Assembly: GCA_036262075.1 (NCBI GenBank)
Contig: DATAJO010000019.1
Location: 1-47,271, forward strand
Source: JACDBZ01 sp036262075
GTDB taxonomy: Bacteria; Chloroflexota; Limnocylindria; QHBO01
Reading direction: 5' to 3'
DNA length: 47,271 bases
The position numbers and the translations under genes were made by a program. The notes below the pieces were generated by a model, which had not been told where the DNA came from, did no database searches, and saw only the letters and a program-made list of their open reading frames with translations. Below are positions 8,442-16,300 of this stretch, in pieces (position 1 is the first letter of the stretch; the number at the start of each line of letters is the position of its first letter).

Positions 8442-9917
8442 TCAGCCCTCCAGCCGGCGGCGGAGCTCCTCGTTCACCAGCCGCGCATCGGCCCGGCCGG
8501 CGGTGCGCTTCATGACCTGCCCGACGAGGAATCCGAAGACCTGCGTCTTCCCGCTGCGGTACTCGGCCACCTGGGCGGTGAACTCGCCGATGACGGCGTC
8601 GATCTCGGCGCCGATGGCGCCCGCGTCCGACACCTGCGCCAGCCCCTCGCGCTCGATGACGGCGCGCGGCGACTCGCCGCTCTCGAAGGCCGTGGCCAGC
8701 ACGTCCTTCGCGTTGCTCTGCGACACCTCGCCTGCCTCGACAGCGGCGATGAGCTCGGCGAGGCCCTCCGGTCGCAGCGCGACCGCATCGGCCCGGAGGC
8801 CCTCGGCGGCGTGCTGGTTGAGGAGCCGGCTGAACTCGCCGCTCACCCAGTTGGCGGCCCTCTTCGGGTCGATGCCGGCGGCGACGACCGCGTCGAAGTA
8901 GTCCGCCAGGGCCGCGTCGCCGGTGAGGACGCCCGCGTCGTAGGGCGTCAGGCCCAGCTGCTCGACGTACCGTGCGCGGCGCTGGGCCGGCAGCTCGGGC
9001 AGCCGGGCACGGAGCTCCTCGACCCATGCCGGCGACGGGCGCAGCGGCGGCAGGTCGGGCTCCGGGAAGTAGCGGTAGTCGTTCGCCTCCTCCTTGCTGC
9101 GCTGGACGATCGTGCGGCCGGCGCTCTCGTCCCAGCCGCGGGTCTCCTGGACGATCGGCTCACCGCGCACGAGCGCCTCGGCGTGGCGGGCGACCTCGTA
9201 CTCGAGCGCGCGCTCCAGGGAGCGGAAGCTGTTGAGGTTCTTGACCTCGACCTTGGTGCCGAACGTGGTGGAGCCACGAGGCCGGAGGCTGATATTGCCC
9301 TCGATCCGCATGCTTCCCGCCTCCATGTCGGCGCTCGAGGCGCCGATGGCACGCAGCAGCTCGCGCAGCGTCTCGCCGTAGGCGCGCGCCTGGGCCGGCG
9401 AGCGCAGGTCGGGCTCGGTGACGATCTCCATCAGCGGCACGCCGGCACGGTTGAAGTCGACGACGCTGTAGCCGCGCCCCGCGTGCTGCATGCGCGCCGT
9501 GTCCTCCTCGAGGTGCGCACGGGTGATGCCGATGGTGACCTCGGTCCCCTCGCTCGGCACCGGCACGACGAGCCGACCGTTCGACGTCAGCGGCAGGGCG
9601 TACTGGCTGATCTGGTAGCCCTTCGGCAGGTCGGGGTAGAAGTAGTTCTTGCGCTCGAAGCGCACGGCATCGGTCTCGACGCGGCAGTCGAGCGCGAGGC
9701 CGGTGAGCATGACGAGCTCGACCGCGCGCCGGTTGATGACCGGGAGCGTGCCGGGCATACCCAGGCACACCGGGCAGACCCGGCTGTTCGGCTCGTCCGT
9801 GCCGTCGGGCGGGGGCGCCGTCGGGCAGGAGCAGAACATCTTCGAGGCGGTGCGCAGCTGCGCGTGGACCTCGATGCCGATGACCGTCTCGTACTCGGTT
9901 CTCGTCTGCACCGTCAC
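8442..9917 (-). CDS. gatB: Aspartyl/glutamyl-tRNA(Asn/Gln) amidotransferase subunit B
   Basis: The 491-aa product forms GatCAB with the gatA and gatC products and amidates misacylated Glu-tRNA(Gln) or Asp-tRNA(Asn). The kinase-like domain starts with YETVIGIEVHAQL and has the Cys ligands CSCPT and CPVCLGMPG, KNYFYPDLPKGYQISQY, and DFNRAGVPLMEIVTEPD. The C-terminal YqeY/tail domain (about 340-490) has NWVSGEF and FLVGQVMK. All four zinc cysteines are intact. GTG at 9917 sits 7 nt after TACAAT, supporting this start over the in-frame GTG two codons later. It lies 6.4 kb from gatA rather than in a gatCAB operon. Confidence 0.97.
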   Translation of the reverse strand: MTVQTRTEYETVIGIEVHAQLRTASKMFCSCPTAPPPDGTDEPNSRVCPVCLGMPGTLPVINRRAVELVMLTGLALDCRVETDAVRFERKNYFYPDLPKGYQISQYALPLTSNGRLVVPVPSEGTEVTIGITRAHLEEDTARMQHAGRGYSVVDFNRAGVPLMEIVTEPDLRSPAQARAYGETLRELLRAIGASSADMEAGSMRIEGNISLRPRGSTTFGTKVEVKNLNSFRSLERALEYEVARHAEALVRGEPIVQETRGWDESAGRTIVQRSKEEANDYRYFPEPDLPPLRPSPAWVEELRARLPELPAQRRARYVEQLGLTPYDAGVLTGDAALADYFDAVVAAGIDPKRAANWVSGEFSRLLNQHAAEGLRADAVALRPEGLAELIAAVEAGEVSQSNAKDVLATAFESGESPRAVIEREGLAQVSDAGAIGAEIDAVIGEFTAQVAEYRSGKTQVFGFLVGQVMKRTAGRADARLVNEELRRRLEG

Positions 9918-9924
9918 GGGCCGG

Positions 9925-9930
9925 ATTGTA
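9925..9930 (-). promoter_or_regulatory. Putative -10 element, leaderless gatB
   Basis: TACAAT on the minus strand, one base from the TATAAT consensus, ends 7 nt before the GTG start of gatB. No Shine-Dalgarno sequence fits in between, so a leaderless transcript is likely. No good -35 is visible. Confidence 0.5.
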
Positions 9931-9961
9931 CCGGCGGGCGCCGCGGGGCTCTCGCGGCCGC

Positions 9962-9967
9962 TATGCT
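9962..9967 (+). promoter_or_regulatory. Putative -10 element, leaderless start
   Basis: TATGCT ends 7 nt before the ATG at 9975. It shares the 57-bp divergent gap with the gatB start. Confidence 0.4.
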
Positions 9968-9974
9968 GCCGCCG

Positions 9975-10394
9975 ATGCGCATCGGCGAATGGAACGAGCT
10001 GGGCCGCGCCCGGCAGCTGCTCCAGCGTCAGCTCGGCGAGCTCGGGGCCGCCGAGTTCGCGGCGCACGTCACCGTCAACGAGACCAATGGCCGGCTCCGG
10101 ATCTTCGTGGCCACCGACGTCGGCCTGCTCGAGTACACGTACGCGCCGGCCGGCAACAACCCCGAGGGCGACTGGATCCTCCGCGGCTCGCTCGTGCGCT
10201 GGAGCAGCGTCAAGGCGCTCCGGCTCCAGACCGATGCGCAGATCGACGAGGAGACCCAGTCGGTCCGCTCGCTGTGGCGGCTCGTCGCCGAGGAGCCGAA
10301 GGTCGAGCTCTCGGCCAGCTCCGAGGACGACGACGATCGCGCCGTCCAGGCGCTCCTCGCCTTCGCCCGCGCCTGTCTCCAACACGCCGGCTGA
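9975..10394 (+). CDS. Uncharacterised 139-aa protein
   Basis: The family is not recognised. A short N-terminal helix (RARQLLQRQLGELGAAEFAAH) precedes a strand-rich middle (VTVNETNGRLRIFVATDVGLLEYTY, then WILRGSLVRWSSVKALRLQT). It ends with an acidic loop (SSEDDDD) and a helix. The strand order resembles a small PH-like barrel; this is a guess from pattern alone. No signal or membrane segment is seen. An ATG at 9963 would add four residues, but the 9975 start sits at leaderless distance from TATGCT. The gene is divergent from gatB and converges on the PPK2 gene with a 24-bp gap. Confidence 0.6.
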   Translation: MRIGEWNELGRARQLLQRQLGELGAAEFAAHVTVNETNGRLRIFVATDVGLLEYTYAPAGNNPEGDWILRGSLVRWSSVKALRLQTDAQIDEETQSVRSLWRLVAEEPKVELSASSEDDDDRAVQALLAFARACLQHAG

Positions 10395-10418
10395 GGCCGC
10401 CGCCGCAGCCGGAGACCC

Positions 10419-11234
10419 CTAGTCCGGGACGACGATCCCCGTCAGGTCCTCCTCCGCGGGCGGCCACTGCGGATTCATCTCGCGCGCCGTCTCGGCCAGG
10501 ATCTCCGCGACCGCCAGGTCGCGGTACCACTTCCGGTCGGCCGGGATGATGAACCACGGGGCGACGTCGGTGGAGCAGCGCGCCAGCGCATCGGTGTAGG
10601 CCTCGCGGTACTCGTCCCAGCGATTGCGGGTCTCGAGGTCGCCACTCGACCACTTCCAATGCTTCTCGGGCTTCGTGAGGCGCTTCACGAGCCGCTTCTT
10701 CTGCTCCTCGCGGCTGACGTCGAGGTAGAACTTCAGGATCCGCGTCCCGTTCGCCGCCAGCCCGGCCTCGAAGTCGTTGATCTGCTCGTAGCGCCCTCGC
10801 CACACCGCGGGCGGCGCGAGCTCCATGACCCGCACGACGAGGACGTCCTCGTACTGGCTGCGGTTGAAGACGCCGATGCGGCCCCTGCCCGGCGTCGCCG
10901 CATGGATGCGCCACAGGAAGTCGTGGCGCAGCTCCTCCTCGGTCGGGACCCCGAACGAGGTGACGCGCGTGCCCTGCGGGTTGAAGGCGGAGATGACGTT
11001 CCGGATCGTGCCGTCCTTGCCGCCCGCGTCGAGCGCCTGGAGGACGACGAGGAGCGACGCCTTCGACTCGGCCCATAGCCGCTCCTGGAAGTCCGCGAGC
11101 TCCTTGCGAAGGTCGTGGACCCGCTCGCGCGCCTCCTTCTTGCCGCCCTCGAATCCGGGCGTGCCGGCCGGGTCGACGGCCGCCAGGTCGGGGCGCGTGC
11201 CGGGCGCGACGCGCAGGAGATCGGCGAAGCTCAT
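10419..11234 (-). CDS. Polyphosphate kinase 2 family polyphosphate:nucleotide phosphotransferase
   Basis: The 271-aa product carries the PPK2 core. Walker A is DAGGKDGT (69-76), Walker B is FNRSQYEDV (123-131), and the lid Arg/Lys-rich segment is EEQKKRLVKRLTKPEKHWKW. PPK2 enzymes transfer phosphate between polyphosphate and nucleoside mono- or diphosphates in the cytoplasm. The N-terminal VAPGTRPDLAAVDPAGTPGF block points to the single-domain class III-like subgroup, but nucleotide preference cannot be read from sequence. The ATG overlaps the stop of the methyltransferase gene by 4 bp, so both are in one operon with the aminotransferase. Confidence 0.93.
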   Translation of the reverse strand: MSFADLLRVAPGTRPDLAAVDPAGTPGFEGGKKEARERVHDLRKELADFQERLWAESKASLLVVLQALDAGGKDGTIRNVISAFNPQGTRVTSFGVPTEEELRHDFLWRIHAATPGRGRIGVFNRSQYEDVLVVRVMELAPPAVWRGRYEQINDFEAGLAANGTRILKFYLDVSREEQKKRLVKRLTKPEKHWKWSSGDLETRNRWDEYREAYTDALARCSTDVAPWFIIPADRKWYRDLAVAEILAETAREMNPQWPPAEEDLTGIVVPD

Positions 11235-12010
11235 GGGGCGGTCCTCCGTGCGGTGAGGTACAGCGATCCGAAGGGCAGCCGGATGCGACCGGCGGGGTCC
11301 CTGGGTGCGGCGTCGAGGAGGTCGCGGACGAGCGCCTCGCGGCGCTCCGGGCTCCAGCCGGCGGTCGCCCGTCCCCGGGCTCCGACCGTCAGCCATCGGC
11401 GGAACGCGTCCTCGTCGTCGAGGACGATGGCCGTGCTCGGGTCGGCGTCGGTGGCGATCTCCGTCCAGCCGGCCGCACCGGCCCAGGCGGCAAGATCGTC
11501 GCGCGTCGGGTAGTCGGCCTCGCGGCTGATCCCGTGGCGCTCGAACGCGGCGCCCAGCACGGCGAGCGGCACGGCGTCGCTCGGGCCGGGCACCGAGAGC
11601 GACAGCCGGCCGCCGGGTCGTGTCACGCGCCGCCATTCGCGGAGCGTGGCGACGGGGTCGGCGCCGAACAGGAGGGCGTGGACGGCGAGGACGGCGTCGA
11701 ACGTGCCGCCGGCGAACGGGATGGCGTCGAACGAGGCCTCGACCCACTCGACCTCCGGGTGCGTGCGACGGGCGATCTCGAGCATCCCCGCGGCGGCGTC
11801 GAGGCCGGTGACCCGCCGTCCCTGGCCGCGTGCCAGCGCCGCGGCCGTGCCGGTCCCGGTCCCGAGGTCGATGACGCGCTCGTCCGGCCGGAGCTCGGCG
11901 GCGGCCACGACGCGCTCGGCGACGGGCCGCAGCGACGGCGCCATGGTGGCCGCGTAGGCATCGGCGCTCTCGGCGAAGGTCGCCGATCCCCCGTGGCGGC
12001 CGAGGGTCAC
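11231..12010 (-). CDS. Class I SAM-dependent methyltransferase
   Basis: The product is 259 aa with the Rossmann-type methyltransferase fold. Motif I is VIDLGTGTGTAAALA (about 46-60), the acidic loop VTGLDAAAGML binds the SAM ribose, and motif IV/post regions are FDAVLAVHALLF and TRPGGRLSLSVP. It resembles UbiE/COQ5-like small-molecule methyltransferases; the substrate is unknown. GTG is the start, overlapping the aminotransferase stop by 4 bp (GTGA), and the stop overlaps the PPK2 start, so all three genes are translationally coupled. Confidence 0.88.
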   Translation of the reverse strand: MTLGRHGGSATFAESADAYAATMAPSLRPVAERVVAAAELRPDERVIDLGTGTGTAAALARGQGRRVTGLDAAAGMLEIARRTHPEVEWVEASFDAIPFAGGTFDAVLAVHALLFGADPVATLREWRRVTRPGGRLSLSVPGPSDAVPLAVLGAAFERHGISREADYPTRDDLAAWAGAAGWTEIATDADPSTAIVLDDEDAFRRWLTVGARGRATAGWSPERREALVRDLLDAAPRDPAGRIRLPFGSLYLTARRTAP

Positions 12011-13212
12011 GCCCGGTGGCGCGCCACGAACCGCTCGATCCGGTCGAGGGCCTCGACGATCTGCTCGTAGGCGGTCGCGTAGCAGACCCGGACGTGGCCG
12101 GCGCCGGACGGCCCGAAGGCGACGCCCGGCACGACGCCGACGCGCTCCTCGGCGAGCAGCCGCTCGGCGAACGTCGACTCGTCAAGCCCGGTCGCGCGGC
12201 TGACGTTCGGGAAGCAGTAGAACGCGCCCTTCGGCTCGAAGCAGTCGAGGCCGATGGCGTTGAAGCGATCCGTCACGTACCGGCGGCGACGGTCGTACTC
12301 GGCGTGCATCGCCTGCACGAACGGCTCGCCGGTGCGCAGCGCCTCGATGGCGGCGAACTGGGAGGGCGTCGGCGCACACATGATCCCGTACTGGTGGACC
12401 TTGGCGATGCCGGCCATGAGCTCCGCCGGGGCGGCCACGAAGCCGATGCGCCAGCCGGTCATCGCGTACGACTTGCTGAACCCCCCGAGGAGCACCGTGC
12501 GGTCCCGCATGCCCGGCAGCGAGCTGAGCGCGGTGTGCGCGTGGTCGCCGTACACGAGCCGGTCGTAGATCTCGTCGCTGTAGACGATGAGGTCGCGCTC
12601 CTCGGCGATCTCGGCGATGGCGGCCAGCTCGTCGCGGTCGAGGACGGCGCCGGTCGGGTTGTTCGGATAGCCGAGGAAGATGCCCTTCGTCCGCTCGGTC
12701 AGCGCGCCGCGGATCATGTCCGGCGTGACGCGGAAGTCCGTCGCGCCGGTCGTGCTCACGGGCACGGCCGTGCCGCCGGCGAGCTCGATGCACGGCGCGT
12801 AGGCCACGAAGCACGGCTCGTGGTAGATGACCTCGTCGCCGGGGTTGAGCGTGGCCCGCAGCGACGCGTCGACGCCCTCGGAGGCGCCGACGGTGATGAC
12901 GAGCTCGGTCCGCGGGTCGTACGCGACGCCGTAGCGATCGCGGAGGTTGGCGGCGATGAGCTCGCGCAGCTCGATCATGCCGCCGTTGGCGGTGTAGTGG
13001 GTCTCGCCGGCCTCGAGGCTCTCGATCGCCGCGCGGGTGATCGGCTCCGGCGTCGTGAAGTCCGGCTCGCCGATCGTCAGGCTGATGACGTCCTTCATCT
13101 CGGCCAGCATGTCGAAGAAGCGCCGGATGCCGGACGGCGGCATGTCACGCACGCGGTCGTTGAGGAAGTCGGACGGCGTGCGTCGGACGCCGACGGCGGG
13201 CTGGCCTGTCAT
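12007..13212 (-). CDS. PLP-dependent aminotransferase, class I/II fold
   Basis: The product is 401 aa with the fold-type I aspartate-aminotransferase pattern: SLTIGEPDFTTP near the N-terminus, YTANGGMIELRELIA, GASEGVDASLRATLNPGDEV, the cofactor-binding GYPNNPTGAV and YSDEIYDRLVY. The Schiff-base Lys is in GGFSKSYAMTGWRIGF, and the substrate-binding Arg is near GHVRVCYATA. It is likely a soluble aspartate/aromatic/alanine-type aminotransferase; the exact substrate is open. ATG at 13212 follows TACACT by 9 nt and a hairpin at 13233-13255. An in-frame ATG at 13266 would start inside that hairpin region and is less likely. Confidence 0.93.
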   Translation of the reverse strand: MTGQPAVGVRRTPSDFLNDRVRDMPPSGIRRFFDMLAEMKDVISLTIGEPDFTTPEPITRAAIESLEAGETHYTANGGMIELRELIAANLRDRYGVAYDPRTELVITVGASEGVDASLRATLNPGDEVIYHEPCFVAYAPCIELAGGTAVPVSTTGATDFRVTPDMIRGALTERTKGIFLGYPNNPTGAVLDRDELAAIAEIAEERDLIVYSDEIYDRLVYGDHAHTALSSLPGMRDRTVLLGGFSKSYAMTGWRIGFVAAPAELMAGIAKVHQYGIMCAPTPSQFAAIEALRTGEPFVQAMHAEYDRRRRYVTDRFNAIGLDCFEPKGAFYCFPNVSRATGLDESTFAERLLAEERVGVVPGVAFGPSGAGHVRVCYATAYEQIVEALDRIERFVARHRA

Positions 13213-13232
13213 GTTCGGCACAGTGTACCGAT

Positions 13233-13255
13233 GGACCGGCCTCCTGGGCCGGTCC
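13233..13255 (-). terminator. Hairpin between the aminotransferase and nuclease-like genes
   Basis: A perfect 9-bp stem (GGACCGGCC / GGCCGGTCC) with a 5-nt loop lies 11 bp past the stop of the gene at 13267. No U-tract follows, so it is a weak or factor-dependent terminator, or a processing site. Confidence 0.55.
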
Positions 13256-13266
13256 GGGTTCGCCAT

Positions 13267-14040
13267 TCAGTCCGCGGACGGTGGCTCCGCGACGTGCGCC
13301 TCGACGTGGTCCTCGACCCGTCGACGCGGCCCTGCGCCTTCGGCGTCGGAGGCCGATGCGGGCGCGCCCGCACGAGGCGGTCGCGCCACGAGCTCGAAGA
13401 TCGGCGCCGCGGCCGATGACTCGATCCGCACGCCGGTGACCCTGACGAGGTAGTAGCGCGGCATCGTCGAGCGGTTCAGCCACGACAGCGCGGCGACGTG
13501 GGCGTCGTCCATCTCGCCCGCGACCCACACCACGATGCCGCCCTCCTGCACGGCGGCGACGCGGAGGAGGACGCCGAGGCCCTCGTCGCTGGTCGGACCG
13601 ACCTCGCACGCCACGCACACCGCCTGCTGATCGGCCGAGGTGCCGAGCAGGATGTTCGTCCCGCTCGAGGCGAACTCGAACGGCGGCTTGCCGAGGACCT
13701 CGGACAGCGGATCAGGCGTGGCGGCCAGCCAGGCGGCGAGGCCACGGCCCTCCGGCCACAGCTCGCTGGCGCGGACCCGGGACAGCCGGCCGATGACGGT
13801 CGGCGCCTTCCCGGCCGCCGGCGCGGACGGTGCGGCGGAGGGTGCGGCGGGCGGCGTCACCGGCGCCTCCGGAGTCGGCGTCGCGGTGGCGGGCGGCGGC
13901 GTGTCCCGACGCCAGAAGGATCCCCCGCCAGCGGCAGCGGTGCGCGCGGCCAGGCCGCTGAGCCGCTGGGCTGGGTCGACCGGACCTGCCTGCTCGGCAG
14001 CGGTCGCTCGATGCTGGTCGGTGGGGACCGATTCGGACAC
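13267..14040 (-). CDS. Uncharacterised protein with nuclease-like (DUF4268-type) C-terminal domain
   Basis: The product is 257 aa. A Pro/Ala-rich unstructured region (about 35-80) precedes a globular domain (about 90-245). It has TNILLGTSADQQAVCVACE, EGGIVVWVAGEMDDAHVAAL, SWLNRS and PIFELVARPP. The order 'viWia...eHraALdWLN...p.FnvVsrP' is what I know from PD-(D/E)XK-superfamily domains of unknown function. The expected catalytic acid/lysine set is not obvious, so it may be inactive. GTG at 14040 has GAGGT 5 nt upstream; an in-frame ATG at 14130 is the alternative. It is followed by a hairpin and the aminotransferase gene. Confidence 0.55.
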   Translation of the reverse strand: MSESVPTDQHRATAAEQAGPVDPAQRLSGLAARTAAAGGGSFWRRDTPPPATATPTPEAPVTPPAAPSAAPSAPAAGKAPTVIGRLSRVRASELWPEGRGLAAWLAATPDPLSEVLGKPPFEFASSGTNILLGTSADQQAVCVACEVGPTSDEGLGVLLRVAAVQEGGIVVWVAGEMDDAHVAALSWLNRSTMPRYYLVRVTGVRIESSAAAPIFELVARPPRAGAPASASDAEGAGPRRRVEDHVEAHVAEPPSAD

Positions 14041-14286
14041 GGGTGACCTCGGAGCGTTGGGTGGGTGGATCGGACGGCCGCAGTGTCCGCCGGACCCGTC
14101 GATCGCGGGAGGGGTACCTTCGGCTGCCATCGGCCGGGACCCGAGGCCGGAATCGCCCACCCTTCGCGGGAGGTCGTCGTCGCTGCTCCTGGCGGTCGTG
14201 GCGGTCCTCACCGTCGTCGCCCGCCGCATCGGCATCCGCCCTCGATCCGACGGGAACCTGCTTTTCCAACCGTCTCACCCACTGCT

Positions 14287-14470
14287 CGCCACAGCGAGAG
14301 CGTTTCACCGCAAGCCGGATCTGCGTGCGATGTGTCGACCCTGGCGAGAGCCGCTGAGCGTGAACGGCGCATCGGCGTGCGGCTCATGCGCGCGGGTGCT
14401 CGCTGTGGCGCGCAAAGCGCACCTGCCGAGGCACTCCGGTGAATTCCTCTCGCCCTGGCGAGCACGAGAC
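14287..14470. repeat. 184-bp direct repeat, copy 1
   Basis: This is identical to 14586-14769 at about 180 of 184 positions, offset by 299 bp. Inside it are two interleaved inverted repeats: GCCACAGCGAG (14288-14298) with CTCGCTGTGGC (14399-14409), and GGCGAGAG (14343-14350) with CTCTCGCC (14447-14454). This A-B-A'-B' order could fold as a pseudoknot in RNA or as alternative hairpins. It has no start codon with a ribosome-binding site and one copy of the heptamer GCATCGG. Confidence 0.9.
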
Positions 14471-14585
14471 TCCTCACCGGCCATCCTGACCCTCGGGAAC
14501 CCGAACAATCCCCGGCCGATGCCCGCGGGAGCTTCTCTGCGCCCCGGCGTGCCCGCCATGCACGCCGGCGTGTGCCCGCCATGCG

Positions 14586-14769
14586 CGCCACAGCGAGAGC
14601 GTTTCACCGCAAGCCGGATCTGCGTGCGATGTGTCGACCCTGGCGAGAGCCGGTGAGCGTGAAGGGCGCATCGGCGTGCGGCTCATGCGCGCGGGTGCTC
14701 GCTGTGGCGCGAAAACCGCACCTGCCGAGGCACTCCGGTGAATTCCTCTCGCCCTGGCGAGCACGAGAC
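14586..14769. repeat. 184-bp direct repeat, copy 2
   Basis: This second copy differs from copy 1 at four bases: two near 14653/14665 and two in the GCGCGAAAACCGC segment near 14710. The interleaved inverted-repeat arms are all conserved between copies, and the four changes fall outside them. It ends 18 bp before the stop of the DUF1684 gene at 14788. Confidence 0.9.
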
Positions 14770-14787
14770 CGAGATCCGCCCCGACCT

Positions 14788-15633
14788 CTAGGCTCGGGCA
14801 GTCTTCCCGGTGTGCTGTTCGGCCCCTTCGGGCAGCCGCTCCCCCGCCTCGACCCGGATCGGCAGCCGGTTCCCCGGCCACGGCAGCGGGCAGGTCGCGT
14901 AGGGCGAGAACACGCACGGCGGGTTGTACGCGCGGTTGAAGTCCACGACCACCCGTCCGTCGTCGCTCGGCGGATCGGTGTACAGGAACCGCCCGCCCCG
15001 GTACGTCTCCTTCCCGTTCGTCAGGTCGCCGAACACGAGCCACAGCTCGCCGTTCGGCCCGCCGGGCAGCGCCTGGAGCCGATGCGTCACGCCGCCGATC
15101 TCGAACACGACGTCACCCGGCGACTCCTCGTCCTCCTCGATGCCGAGCACGTCCGGCACGCGGAGCCGCCGCCCCGGCGTCGGCTCGAAGCGTCCCTCGA
15201 TGCGCCAGGCGAGGTCGACCGGCCAGTGCGGGATGCCGCTGAACGTCTCGCGCGCGGGCGAGGCGAGGTTCCAGGTCCGGAGCGCCGGCGTGCCGCCACG
15301 CACGATGAGGCACTGGCGCAGGTCGCCCAGCTCGAGGATCGTCGGCTCTCCGCTCGCGTCGTCGACGAGCGGGAGTACCTCGACCGGCTCGCCGCGATGG
15401 GTCCAGGTGCCGGTCGCCGTCACCCGTCCGTCGTCGTGGACCTCGATCACCCCGGCCTCGGGCGGACCGGCCGGCAGGATGACGTCGGCGTCCGGGTCAC
15501 TGCCGACGCGATTCGGCCCGGGTTTCAGCCAATGGAGGCCGGCGAGGGTGAGCCAGCCCTGTTCGCGGCGCAGCGCCTCGTAGCGCCTGTCGCGCCAGGC
15601 TTCGACCTCCTGCCGATGCGTCTCGGCGTCCAT
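14788..15633 (-). CDS. DUF1684 family protein
   Basis: The product is 281 aa and matches the DUF1684 family pattern: an N-terminal helix with WRDRRYEALRREQGWLTLAGLHWL, then an all-beta domain with GKETYRGGRFLY, VVVDFNRAYNPPCVFSPYATCPLP and the closing PWPGNRLPIRVEAGE. The family's biochemical function is not established to my knowledge. No signal peptide is seen. The ATG overlaps the upstream stop by one base (TGATG), so it is coupled to the glyoxalase-fold gene. Confidence 0.88.
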   Translation of the reverse strand: MDAETHRQEVEAWRDRRYEALRREQGWLTLAGLHWLKPGPNRVGSDPDADVILPAGPPEAGVIEVHDDGRVTATGTWTHRGEPVEVLPLVDDASGEPTILELGDLRQCLIVRGGTPALRTWNLASPARETFSGIPHWPVDLAWRIEGRFEPTPGRRLRVPDVLGIEEDEESPGDVVFEIGGVTHRLQALPGGPNGELWLVFGDLTNGKETYRGGRFLYTDPPSDDGRVVVDFNRAYNPPCVFSPYATCPLPWPGNRLPIRVEAGERLPEGAEQHTGKTARA

Positions 15634-16220
15634 CAGCCCGCTGCCGGCAGGAAGATCAGGGTCGGCGCCGTGCCCGGCCCGAGCCGAACGTACGTGGCCG
15701 GGCCGTCGGACACCGGGTTCGTCCGCGCGGCTCGCCCGCTCGCCGTCGTCCCGTCGAGCGCCACGGCGATCGGCCCCTCGCCGAACTTCGCGAGGCAGGC
15801 GGCGGTGTAGCCCTCGGTGATCGGCTCGGCGAGGACGAGCCGGCTGCGTCCGAGCGCGACGCGCCGGCAGCGCGCGCCGAGCACCTCGTCGTCGGCCACC
15901 TCGACCCAGCGACCGTCGATCGCCGGCGCGAGGTCCGCGATGGCGCGCTCGATGTCGAGCGTGGCGAGCACGAGGCCGCGCGGCGCCTCGGTCCAATCGT
16001 CGGATGCCCGCGGAAAGAGGCCGAAGCGCGGGTCGTCGGGCCCGGGCACCTCGAGCATCTGGAGGGGCGCCTCGCGAACGGCCCACCACAGGATCCGTGG
16101 CTCGGGCCCCGGCTCCGCGTACAGCCACTGCGGGAAGGCCGGCGAGCCACCCTCGCGCAGGACGCGGTTGAGCGTGCTCTGCTCGGGGACGGCGAGGCGC
16201 ACGTGGCTGATCTCGGGCAT
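15633..16220 (-). CDS. Glyoxalase/VOC-fold-like protein
   Basis: The 195-aa product begins PEISHVRLAVPEQSTLNRVL and contains paired beta-alpha-beta units with PLQMLEVPGPDDPRFGLFP, RGLVLATLDIERAIADL and RRVALGRSRLVLAEP. This pattern fits a vicinal-oxygen-chelate-like domain. Clear metal ligands in the usual positions are not obvious, so it may be a non-enzymatic relative. The start lies 7 nt after TAGACT and 80 bp after gatA. It is translationally coupled to the DUF1684 gene. Confidence 0.6.
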   Translation of the reverse strand: MPEISHVRLAVPEQSTLNRVLREGGSPAFPQWLYAEPGPEPRILWWAVREAPLQMLEVPGPDDPRFGLFPRASDDWTEAPRGLVLATLDIERAIADLAPAIDGRWVEVADDEVLGARCRRVALGRSRLVLAEPITEGYTAACLAKFGEGPIAVALDGTTASGRAARTNPVSDGPATYVRLGPGTAPTLIFLPAAG

Positions 16221-16227
16221 CGTGCCG

Positions 16228-16233
16228 AGTCTA
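16228..16233 (-). promoter_or_regulatory. Putative -10 element, leaderless start
   Basis: TAGACT on the minus strand ends 7 nt before the ATG at 16220. Confidence 0.45.
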
Positions 16234-16268
16234 GCGCGACGAGGGGCACTGACCTCGGAGCGGCTCAT

Positions 16269-16299
16269 CGGCCCCGGCGTCGTCACGACGCCCCGGCCG
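16269..16299 (-). terminator. Terminator-like hairpin after gatA
   Basis: The stem GGCGTCG / CGACGCC has loop TCA, is extended outward by CGGCC / GGCCG across a 2-base internal mismatch, and starts 1 bp past the gatA stop. There is no U-tract. It separates gatCA from the VOC/DUF1684 pair. Confidence 0.6.
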
Positions 16300-16300
16300 G

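Larger units (their letters stand above)
14041..14787. other. Non-coding gap of about 750 bp carrying a duplicated element
   Basis: No frame on either strand has convincing coding character; translations are Arg/Ser/Ala-rich and the two repeat copies are not kept in a shared frame context. Two 184-bp repeats (14287-14470, 14586-14769) occupy half of it. The 115-bp spacer has tandem hairpins, one with arms GGCGTG at 14546-14551 and CACGCC at 14561-14566, the other a related copy at 14567-14589. Nothing clear is seen at 14041-14286. Confidence 0.7.

Noticed and set aside
14208..14650. ORFs across the 184-bp repeats (for example a minus-strand frame containing HADPACGETLSLW)
   Set aside because: Frames are open by GC bias, composition is Arg/Ser/Ala-rich, and no ribosome-binding site or recognised domain is present.
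14281..14780. CRISPR array or tandem repeat array
   Set aside because: Only two 184-bp copies, no 25-40 bp repeats with variable spacers, and no cas genes in the window.
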